Below, piece after piece: positions 1-4,743 of a stretch of 11,809 nt of DNA. A model generated the notes under the pieces. The model made no database searches. It was not told the origin of the DNA and was given only the letters and a program-made list of their open reading frames with translations. Each line of letters begins with the position of its first letter. Position 1 is the stretch's first letter. This DNA comes from Psychrobacter sp. (lineage in GTDB: Bacteria > Pseudomonadota > Gammaproteobacteria > Pseudomonadales > Moraxellaceae): positions 1 to 11,809 of the forward strand of contig JAHHUJ010000048.1 of assembly GCA_020024075.1 (NCBI GenBank), read 5' to 3'. Made by a program: the position numbers and the translations under genes.

Positions 1-492
1 CTATTAGCCAACGTCAATGGGGTGAAAAACGCTGTGCTAGTGAATTCTCACCCTCTAGGCCAAACGCTTTATTATGGAGACGGTGCTGGTGCTGGTGCCA
101 CCGCTTCTGCGGTTATGGCAGACGTGATGGATTTAATCCGTGTGTTAACGGTGAAAGATGGCCATCATGTGCCCCACCTTGCGTTTATGCCAAACCAATT
201 ATCTGATACGCCAGTTTTAGCTGCCGATCAGATGATCACCGGCTATTATTTACGTCTTGAGGCCAAAGATACCCCCGGTGTACTAGCCGATGTGACCCGT
301 ATTCTAAGTGATGCAGGGATCAATATTGATGCGATTTTACAGAAGCCTGCCCATCAAAAAGGTCAGGTGCCCATCATTATTTTGACGCTACCAGTAATTG
401 AAAATAAAATGAATAGCGCCATTAATAAAATTGAAGCGTTAGAAGCGATCACCTCAGATGTGGTACGTATTCGCTTACATGAGCTAGACTAA
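1..492 (+). CDS. hom: Homoserine dehydrogenase, C-terminal part (5' end outside window)
   Basis: Homoserine dehydrogenase reduces aspartate semialdehyde to homoserine with NAD(P)H, the branch point to threonine and methionine, in the cytoplasm. Reading frame 1 is open from the first base, with LLANVNG preceding the GTG at 22, so that GTG is internal and the gene enters from the left; 163 residues are visible. Visible residues 24-45 carry the conserved glycine/alanine-rich stretch YYGDGAGAGATASAV, which closes the catalytic domain in this family. Residues 81 to about 160 form an ACT domain (YYLRLEAKDTPGVLADVTRIL, then INIDAILQ), the regulatory module expected to bind threonine in long-form bacterial enzymes. 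The frame ends normally at TAA 490-492 with the family-like ending VRIRLHELD. In many related bacteria thrC follows hom; here a thiolase gene follows instead. Family assignment is very secure. Confidence 0.95.
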   Translation, partial: LLANVNGVKNAVLVNSHPLGQTLYYGDGAGAGATASAVMADVMDLIRVLTVKDGHHVPHLAFMPNQLSDTPVLAADQMITGYYLRLEAKDTPGVLADVTRILSDAGINIDAILQKPAHQKGQVPIIILTLPVIENKMNSAINKIEALEAITSDVVRIRLHELD

Positions 493-510
493 AGCTAATG
501 CTTAGCTTTT
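491..510 (+). terminator. Possible weak terminator hairpin after hom
   Basis: A perfect 8-bp inverted repeat AAAGCTAA/TTAGCTTT (491-498 and 502-509) has a 3-nt loop and ends in TTTT. It begins within the hom stop codon. The stem has only two G-C pairs, so as an intrinsic terminator it would be weak. Confidence 0.35.
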
Positions 511-511
511 G

Positions 512-556
512 GATGAGTTAATAATAAGAGAGAATGTCTGTCTTTATTAACCCATC
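512..556 (+). repeat. Imperfect 13-bp inverted repeat between hom and the thiolase gene
   Basis: GATGAGTTAATAA (512-524) is complementary to TTATTAACCCATC (544-556) with one mismatch, around a 19-nt loop. No T-run follows, so it is not a typical terminator. It could be a leader structure of the thiolase transcript or an operator. Function unknown. Confidence 0.45.
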
Positions 557-615
557 TAAGATTAAAAGGTTTTATTACCTGTTATAAATTACATTTCATA
601 ATTAAGGATAAAAGT

Positions 616-1797
616 ATGTCATCAGATTCAATCGTTATTGTTAGCGGCGCCCGTACTCCAATGGGCGGATTCCAAGGCGACCTTACAGGTGCCACCTCTC
701 CACAGCTTGGTGCTACTGCCATTAAAGCAGCCGTAGAACGTGCTGGTGTAAAAGCAGAAGAGATTGATGAAGTTATTATGGGCTGTGTGTTAACAGCTGG
801 TGTAAAACAAGGCCCAGCCCGTCAAGCTATGCGTAATGCAGGCATTCCTGATAGCACTGGCGCGGTGACCATCAACAAACTTTGTGGTTCAGGCCTAAAA
901 GCGGTGATGCAAGCCCACGACTCTATTAAAGCTGGTAGTGCAGATATTATTGTTGCTGGTGGTATGGAGTCTATGACCAATGCCCCATACATCTTACCTA
1001 AAGCCCGTGGCGGATACCGCATGGGTCATAATGAAGTCAAAGACCATATGTTCCTAGATGGTCTTGAAGATGCGGATACGGGTAAGCTAATGGGACAATT
1101 TGCCCAAGAAATGGCGGATAAAAAAGGCTATACCCGTGAACAAATGGATGACTTTGCTATTGAGTCATTAAATCGTGCCTTAACTGCCATCAAAGAAGGT
1201 CATTTTGAAAACGAAATCACCCCTGTTACCATCAAAACTCGTAAAGGTGAAGTTGTAGTAGACACCGATGAGCAGCCAGCCAAGGCCAATGCTGATCGTA
1301 TTCCTGAGCTACGCCCTGCTTTCGCGAAAGACGGTACTATTACCGCTGCTAATGCCAGCTCAATCTCTGATGGTGCAGCTGCTGTTGTGGTAACTTCTGA
1401 AAAAGTAGCTTCTGAAAAAGGCTTTAATGTCGAAGCTCGTATTGTTGCTACTGCATCGAACTCTCGTCATCCTTCTGAATTTACCATTGCTCCAATCGGT
1501 TCAATGGAAAAAGTATTAGACAAAGCAGGCTGGTCAGTAGAAGACGTGGATTTATGGGAAATTAACGAAGCCTTCGCTATGGTTACTATGGCGGCTATGG
1601 ATGAACTAAATATTGCACATGACAAAGTAAACGTGGAAGGCGGTGCTTGCGCCCTAGGTCACCCAGTAGGCTGTACAGGGGCTCGTATCCTAGTAACGCT
1701 TATCAACTCTCTAAAACGCACTGGCGGTAAAAAAGGCGTTGCTTCACTATGTATCGGTGGCGGTGAAGCCGTTGCGGTTGCAATCGAGCTACCATAA
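616..1797 (+). CDS. Acetyl-CoA C-acetyltransferase (biosynthetic-type thiolase)
   Basis: A cytoplasmic thiolase that interconverts two acetyl-CoA with acetoacetyl-CoA plus CoA. Its 393 residues match the usual size of the AtoB/PhaA family. The nucleophilic cysteine is Cys90 in INKLCGSGLKAV. NEAF lies at 317-320, the catalytic histidine is His349 in GGACALGHPVGCTGAR, and the second catalytic cysteine is Cys379 in CIGGGE, so all four thiolase motifs are present. The motif around His349 has cysteines at 345 and 353 where alanine or isoleucine is common; this is a variation, not a loss. AAGGA (604-608) lies 7 nt before the ATG, supporting this start, and two stop codons in a row (TAA TAG) end the gene. 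No phaB, phaC or CoA-transferase gene is adjacent, so polyhydroxybutyrate synthesis, acetoacetate use and general acetoacetyl-CoA supply cannot be told apart. It appears monocistronic, with a strong terminator downstream. Confidence 0.93.
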   Translation: MSSDSIVIVSGARTPMGGFQGDLTGATSPQLGATAIKAAVERAGVKAEEIDEVIMGCVLTAGVKQGPARQAMRNAGIPDSTGAVTINKLCGSGLKAVMQAHDSIKAGSADIIVAGGMESMTNAPYILPKARGGYRMGHNEVKDHMFLDGLEDADTGKLMGQFAQEMADKKGYTREQMDDFAIESLNRALTAIKEGHFENEITPVTIKTRKGEVVVDTDEQPAKANADRIPELRPAFAKDGTITAANASSISDGAAAVVVTSEKVASEKGFNVEARIVATASNSRHPSEFTIAPIGSMEKVLDKAGWSVEDVDLWEINEAFAMVTMAAMDELNIAHDKVNVEGGACALGHPVGCTGARILVTLINSLKRTGGKKGVASLCIGGGEAVAVAIELP

Positions 1798-1839
1798 TAG
1801 TTGGCAACTAACTAACCATTTAATTCTCTTATTTAATCG

Positions 1840-1867
1840 AAGAGCCTCTTTATGAGGCTCTTTTTTT
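1840..1867 (+). terminator. Intrinsic terminator of the thiolase gene
   Basis: A perfect 9-bp stem AAGAGCCTC (1840-1848) / GAGGCTCTT (1854-1862) has a 5-nt loop TTTAT and continues into an uninterrupted T-run to 1867. This is a classic Rho-independent terminator. Confidence 0.92.
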
Positions 1868-1874
1868 ATGCAAG

Positions 1875-1893
1875 TTAGTAATATCATTACTAA
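1875..1893. repeat. Operator-like inverted repeat
   Basis: TTAGTAAT (1875-1882) and ATTACTAA (1886-1893) are perfect reverse complements around a 3-bp centre. They lie 7 bp beyond the thiolase terminator's T-run. The size and symmetry suit a dimeric transcription-factor site, but no known consensus is recognised. Confidence 0.5.
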
Positions 1894-1916
1894 TAAACAG
1901 GGAATATGTAACAGAA

Positions 1917-1930
1917 AACAAAGCTTTGTT
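1917..1930. repeat. Perfect 14-bp palindrome
   Basis: AACAAAGCTTTGTT reads identically on both strands with no spacer. It lies 24 bp after the inverted repeat at 1875-1893. It may be a protein-binding site, or chance in AT-rich DNA. Confidence 0.5.
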
Positions 1931-2042
1931 AGTAGGTTTACACCCTATTACACCCAATTACGCATCTTAATACTGTGATACTTGTTCACTATATAAACTC
2001 CAAATCTCTATTGTTAGTCTAAGAATCAAGTTATCGATCGAT

Positions 2043-2106
2043 AGTTACTTAAAGACTAGTTACTTAAAGACTAGTTACTTAAAGAATCGATAGTTACTTA
2101 AAGACT
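2043..2106. repeat. 15-bp tandem repeat array, four copies
   Basis: The unit AGTTACTTAAAGACT occurs perfectly at 2043-2057, 2058-2072 and 2092-2106. A fourth copy (2073-2085) keeps the first 13 bases and then runs into ATCGAT (2086-2091), a sequence that also sits just before the first copy (within ATCGATCGAT, 2033-2042). This gives a higher-order pattern in which ATCGAT precedes each block of units. The array ends 134 bp before the next start codon, so it could be a set of regulatory sites upstream of that gene's promoter. Confidence 0.9.
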
Positions 2107-2122
2107 AGTTGAATAGCAGCTG

Positions 2123-2154
2123 CTTAACCAACTATCTTCTTAACCAGTTATCTT
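2123..2154. repeat. 16-bp imperfect tandem duplication
   Basis: CTTAACCAACTATCTT (2123-2138) is followed directly by CTTAACCAGTTATCTT (2139-2154), with two differences. It lies between the 15-bp array and the AT-rich duplication, upstream of the PRC-barrel gene. Confidence 0.8.
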
Positions 2155-2157
2155 CAA

Positions 2158-2183
2158 TTAAATTATATAGTTAAATTATATAT
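2158..2183. repeat. 13-bp AT-only tandem duplication
   Basis: TTAAATTATATAG (2158-2170) is followed by TTAAATTATATAT (2171-2183). The segment is almost pure A/T and could contain or flank promoter elements. Confidence 0.65.
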
Positions 2184-2240
2184 TTAATTAATAAAAAACC
2201 ATTCGACACTTTAAACTCACTAAAAAAAGGAAGAAAAATA

Positions 2241-3089
2241 ATGAGTCAACTAATTCGTTTAAAAGACATCCAAGCTACTCACCGTGACCTAATTGGTGAT
2301 GATTATTATGATCCAACTGGCAAGACTGCTTTTGGTGCCGGTGAAGAAAAAATCGGTAAAGTTGAAGGCGCTTTAGTTGAAGATATCACTGGTCGCATCC
2401 GCTACTTAATCGTAGATGCAGGCGGTTGGTTTAGCTCAAAAGAGGTTTTAGTTCCTGCTGGTCTAGCCCGTATCGTTGGTGATGATATTTTCTTTGACAG
2501 CTTGACTAAATCTCAAGTAGAAGCCATGGAAGAGTATGACCATGACTATCAGTATAGCTATAACGAACAAGCTAATAAAGACCGTCAAGCTTTCGTAGCT
2601 GATACTGTTCCAGCTGAAGAGCGCCTTGAGTTAAACGATGAGTACTACAATGCACCTAATACTTTAGAGCTGCTAGAAGAGCGTCTAACCGTAAATAAAG
2701 ATCGCATTGTGGCTGGTCTAGTTAAGGTAGGCAAACATGTGGTATCTGAAGACCGTGCAGTCGATGTAGAGCTTGAAGAAGAGCACGCTCATATCGAACG
2801 TAAAGAGGTGAACCGTCCTACTAATCGTAGAATTGGTGATGATGCTGGTGCTGATACGGTACAAGTTGAACTTGAAGCAGAGCGTGCCAATGTTAGCAAA
2901 GAGACTTATGTTACAGAAGAAGTTAATATCGGCAAAACTACTGAGCGTCACACTGAAACTATCCATGAAACCATTCAGCGTGAAGAGCTAGATATCGACC
3001 GTGATGGTAATGTTGTTGACCGTGAAGGGAACATCGTTGATCGTGATGATATCACTGCTGACGACGTACGTGCCTATCGTAACAAATAA
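2241..3089 (+). CDS. PRC-barrel and YsnF/AvaK (DUF2382) domain protein
   Basis: A 282-residue soluble, acidic protein with no signal peptide or membrane segment. Residues about 35-90 (GKVEGALVEDITGRIRYLIV, then SSKEVLVPAGLARI) look like a PRC-barrel, a small beta-barrel found in RimM and photosynthetic reaction-centre H subunits. Residues about 141-252 are a YsnF/AvaK (DUF2382) domain made of two related halves: LELLEERLTVNKDR...VGKHVV (143 to about 192) and VQVELEAERANVSKET...VNIGKTT (207-252). The tail has a heptapeptide repeat, DRDGNVV (253-259), DREGNIV (260-266) and DRDDITA (267-273), possibly metal-binding loops, but this is not demonstrated. AAGGAAG (2227-2233) lies 7 nt before the ATG. 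The molecular function of this family is unknown; YsnF and AvaK are named after a Bacillus stress protein and an Anabaena akinete protein. It is a paralogue of the next gene and is separated from it by a strong terminator, so each gene is probably its own transcription unit. Confidence 0.88.
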   Translation: MSQLIRLKDIQATHRDLIGDDYYDPTGKTAFGAGEEKIGKVEGALVEDITGRIRYLIVDAGGWFSSKEVLVPAGLARIVGDDIFFDSLTKSQVEAMEEYDHDYQYSYNEQANKDRQAFVADTVPAEERLELNDEYYNAPNTLELLEERLTVNKDRIVAGLVKVGKHVVSEDRAVDVELEEEHAHIERKEVNRPTNRRIGDDAGADTVQVELEAERANVSKETYVTEEVNIGKTTERHTETIHETIQREELDIDRDGNVVDREGNIVDRDDITADDVRAYRNK

Positions 3090-3183
3090 TCAATATTGAT
3101 TATGTGAAATTGATTATGTTAATAACTAAAAATAGCAATCTTATGATGTAATGTAAATCAATCACTTAGATTGCAGCAAAAAG

Positions 3184-3214
3184 AAAGCCAGGGTTAATCA
3201 ACTCTGGCTTTTTT
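3184..3214 (+). terminator. Intrinsic terminator after the PRC-barrel/YsnF gene
   Basis: A 12-bp stem with one G-U pair (AAAGCCAGGGTT, 3184-3195, with AACTCTGGCTTT, 3200-3211) closes an AATC loop and is followed by further T residues to 3214. It separates the two YsnF/AvaK genes. Confidence 0.92.
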
Positions 3215-3245
3215 AACGCTATCTACAGTTTTTTCACGCTATCTA
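3211..3245. repeat. Direct repeat of TTTTnACGCTATCTA, 20-bp period
   Basis: TTTTAACGCTATCTA (3211-3225) recurs as TTTTCACGCTATCTA (3231-3245), one base different. The first copy starts in the T-tail of the terminator, so this looks like a local duplication of the terminator's downstream flank. Confidence 0.75.
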
Positions 3246-3280
3246 TAACTAAATAAACATAATAAAAACGCGCTTTAGTT

Positions 3281-3293
3281 ATACCTCGGGTAT
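3281..3293. repeat. Short palindrome upstream of the second YsnF gene
   Basis: ATACC (3281-3285) and GGTAT (3289-3293) flank TCG. It ends 5 bp before the 16-bp array and could be an operator half-site pair. Arms this short can arise by chance. Confidence 0.3.
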
Positions 3294-3298
3294 GCTGT

Positions 3299-3346
3299 TA
3301 GTACTTACCTATTTTAATACTTACCTATTTTAGTACTTACCCATTT
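3299..3346. repeat. 16-bp tandem repeat array, three copies
   Basis: TAGTACTTACCTATTT (3299-3314), TAATACTTACCTATTT (3315-3330) and TAGTACTTACCCATTT (3331-3346) lie head to tail, each variant differing from the first at one position. The array ends 8 bp before the ribosome binding site of the downstream gene. It therefore lies in the promoter or untranslated leader, and a change in copy number would move any upstream promoter by 16-bp steps. Confidence 0.92.
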
Positions 3347-3366
3347 TATTTTTCAAAGGAATGCTT

Positions 3367-3981
3367 ATGAGCCCTATATCAAATAATTCTAATAAATCAG
3401 ACAATACCAATCTTACTCAGTCAGAATCACTACAAGAACAGCCACAGACTACAACTAACCATTCAGTGGCTGATCTCTCTAGCCCTACAGAGACTGAAAA
3501 AAAACGTACTTTGGTTGGTAATATAGAGCTGCTTGAAGAGCGTGCTGTTGTCGATAAAGAACGCCTTGATGTTGGCAAAGTAACTGTATCCAAGCAAGTT
3601 AGAACTAAGACCGTCAATATTCCAGTGGAGTTGGTGGAAGAGGTGTTGGTTATTGATACCGAATACTATGATGCTGACTCAAGACAATTGTTAAACTCAG
3701 CAGCCAGTGAAGCTGATTTAGTGCGCCATATTGAGCCTACACTCAGCAGCAAGCCAAGTATTACTGTCAATGGCAACCAAATATCACTTGATCAAGAGCC
3801 TGTGGAAATAGTGCTATCCCGTCAAGTGGCAGTCATCAAAAAAGAAACTTATGCAGTACAAGATGTGGCTATTGAGAAATCCACTCATGTTCATAAAGAT
3901 ACCTTTGATGTGGAGCTAAAGCACGAAGAATTAGATGTTGAAGAAGAGGGTTACTTTGATCATGAAGTCCGCAAGCCTTAA
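3367..3981 (+). CDS. YsnF/AvaK (DUF2382) domain protein
   Basis: A 204-residue acidic soluble protein of unknown molecular function. Residues 1-48 are rich in Ser, Asn, Gln and Thr and probably disordered. Residues about 53-192 are a YsnF/AvaK domain with visible two-fold internal repetition: NIELLEERAVVDKERLDVGK (52-71) and following, then VEIVLSRQVAVIKKETYAVQ (146-165) and following. Both halves pair an acidic/basic strand with a V-x-V-x-K/I-x-K segment. There is no PRC barrel, signal peptide or membrane segment. Start choice: AAAGGA (3355-3360) directly abuts an in-frame ATG at 3361, too close for a ribosome, but is 6 nt from ATG 3367, so 3367 is preferred; the longer form would add only ML. 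It is a paralogue of the gene ending at 3089, from which it is separated by a terminator and a repeat array, and it converges on the lipoprotein gene. Confidence 0.85.
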   Translation: MSPISNNSNKSDNTNLTQSESLQEQPQTTTNHSVADLSSPTETEKKRTLVGNIELLEERAVVDKERLDVGKVTVSKQVRTKTVNIPVELVEEVLVIDTEYYDADSRQLLNSAASEADLVRHIEPTLSSKPSITVNGNQISLDQEPVEIVLSRQVAVIKKETYAVQDVAIEKSTHVHKDTFDVELKHEELDVEEEGYFDHEVRKP

Positions 3982-4063
3982 TGCTTATGCTTGTCCTTAA
4001 TGATTACCCTTAATGCTTAAGACAAAAACCCCATTAAAATAAACCGCTCACCGAATAATTCAC

Positions 4064-4094
4064 AAAAAAATAGCCAGCAATCGCTGGCTATTTT
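4064..4094. terminator. Bidirectional intrinsic terminator between convergent genes
   Basis: A perfect 12-bp stem AAAATAGCCAGC (4067-4078) / GCTGGCTATTTT (4083-4094) has an AATC loop. A-residues extend left to 4064, giving a seven-T run on the minus strand, and four T's close the plus-strand side. It can end both the YsnF gene (plus) and the lipoprotein gene (minus). Confidence 0.9.
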
Positions 4095-4100
4095 ACTTAT

Positions 4101-4134
4101 AGAATCACAATGTCAGTAGAGTCACAATGTCAGT
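4101..4134. repeat. 17-bp tandem duplication
   Basis: AGAATCACAATGTCAGT (4101-4117) is followed at once by AGAGTCACAATGTCAGT (4118-4134), one base different. It lies between the bidirectional terminator and the 3' end of the lipoprotein gene. Confidence 0.9.
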
Positions 4135-4169
4135 TATAAGTTACTTTTATAAAATACCACTTATAACTG
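4131..4169. repeat. 11-bp inverted repeat after the lipoprotein gene
   Basis: CAGTTATAAGT (4131-4141) and ACTTATAACTG (4159-4169) are perfect complements around a 17-nt loop. In the minus direction it is 3' of the lipoprotein stop codon and before the terminator, so it could be an mRNA 3' end structure. No T-run follows it. Confidence 0.6.
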
Positions 4170-4199
4170 ATAAAAATAATAACATTGATAAAAACATCG

Positions 4200-4550
4200 T
4201 TACTCAGCAGGTGACTGCTCTGTTTCAGCCGGTGCTGCGTCAGTAGAAGCTGGCTCTTTAACCGTTTTCTCTTCTGGATCTGCAGTCATCGTACCGTTCT
4301 CAACATCCATTGCTTGCGCTTGTGCTTCTTCAATACTATCAGAGCGCGCATCGACATCGTCTAGATCATCAGCCACGATAACAGGGTCATTGCCTTCAGC
4401 AGGCTCAGCTGACATTGGTACATCTGCTTCAGCTTCTGGCGCTGGGGCTTCTTCTGACTGTTTTTGACAGGCAGTAAGACCCATCACTGCCGCCATTGCT
4501 GCAGTTAATACTGTTAACTTCATAGAGTGTTTGATACCCATCATAGTCAT
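4200..4550 (-). CDS. Small acidic predicted lipoprotein
   Basis: A 116-residue protein with a lipoprotein signal: a basic N-terminus (KHSMK), a hydrophobic core (LTVLTAAMAAVMG) and lipobox LTAC with Cys28 as the lipidation site. Gln29 at position +2 suggests outer-membrane sorting by the usual Lol rule. The mature part is low-complexity and very rich in Glu, Asp, Ala and Pro (e.g. SEEAPAPEAEADVP, VADDLDDVDARSDSIEEAQ), so probably disordered. No family is recognised. Start is uncertain: AAAAGGA (complement of 4554-4560) lies 3 nt before ATG 4550 and 9 nt before ATG 4544, and a compact signal peptide would start at residue 10 (MKLTVLT). ATG 4544 may be the true start; all choices keep the lipobox. 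It lies 193 bp downstream of secA on the same strand with no clear terminator between, so some read-through from secA is possible. The 3' side has the bidirectional terminator. Confidence 0.8.
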   Translation of the reverse strand: MTMMGIKHSMKLTVLTAAMAAVMGLTACQKQSEEAPAPEAEADVPMSAEPAEGNDPVIVADDLDDVDARSDSIEEAQAQAMDVENGTMTADPEEKTVKEPASTDAAPAETEQSPAE

Positions 4551-4613
4551 TTATCCTTTTATTTTGTGTTTTTTGTTTTGTGTTACTAAAAAACTCAGTT
4601 TCAACCCCATTAT

Positions 4614-4641
4614 GAGTGCTCATGATTGGTAAACAGCACTC
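4614..4641. repeat. 7-bp inverted repeat upstream of the lipoprotein gene
   Basis: GAGTGCT (4614-4620) and AGCACTC (4635-4641) flank 14 bp. They lie 64-91 bp upstream (minus direction) of the lipoprotein start, a reasonable distance for an operator. There is no T-run, so it is not a terminator for secA. Confidence 0.4.
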
Positions 4642-4660
4642 TAACTATGTGCTCAGGATT

Positions 4661-4703
4661 TTGATACTAAACTTAACATATAGGCTTAACCTAATAGTAT
4701 CAA
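4661..4703. repeat. 9-bp inverted repeat downstream of secA
   Basis: TTGATACTA (4661-4669) and TAGTATCAA (4695-4703) are perfect complements around 25 bp that contain CTTAACATA and CTTAACCTA, a near direct repeat. It starts about 40 bp after the secA stop codon in the minus direction. It lacks a U-tract, so it is at most a processing or Rho-related 3' structure. Confidence 0.45.
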
Positions 4704-4743
4704 TAATAAGCTAAAGTTGACAGTGGCTATATCTTTTAACTTA

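Larger units (their letters stand above)
1868..2240. other. 373-bp non-coding spacer rich in repeats and palindromes
   Basis: No convincing gene is present. From left to right it holds an operator-like inverted repeat (1875-1893), a perfect 14-bp palindrome (1917-1930), TTACACCC twice (about 1938-1955), the palindrome ATCGATCGAT (2033-2042), a 15-bp tandem array (2043-2106), GCAGCTGC (2116-2123) between TAGTTG/CAACTA arms (2106-2111, 2129-2134), a 16-bp duplication (2123-2154) and a 13-bp AT-rich duplication (2158-2183). A weak sigma-70-like candidate is TTGAAT (2109-2114), an 18-bp gap, then TATCTT (2133-2138); I would not rely on it. The downstream gene's promoter probably lies in the second half of the spacer. 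Confidence 0.7.

Noticed and set aside
22..24. GTG at 22 as a start codon of a short protein
   Set aside because: The same frame is open to the left edge and the upstream residues fit homoserine dehydrogenase, so the gene is simply cut by the window.
822..1022. Minus-strand reading frame inside the thiolase gene
   Set aside because: It lies wholly within a well-conserved thiolase gene, shows no family features and has no ribosome site worth noting. The same applies to other antisense frames in secA, mutS and the YsnF genes.
2043..2106. 15-bp array as a CRISPR
   Set aside because: Units are directly adjacent with no spacers, are too short, and no cas genes are present.
2043..2183. Replication-origin iterons
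   Set aside because: No DnaA-box cluster, rep gene, dnaA or partition gene is nearby; the setting is ordinary chromosome.
3361..3363. ATG at 3361 as start of the second YsnF gene
   Set aside because: It directly abuts the AAAGGA ribosome site with no spacing; ATG 3367 has the proper 6-nt gap.
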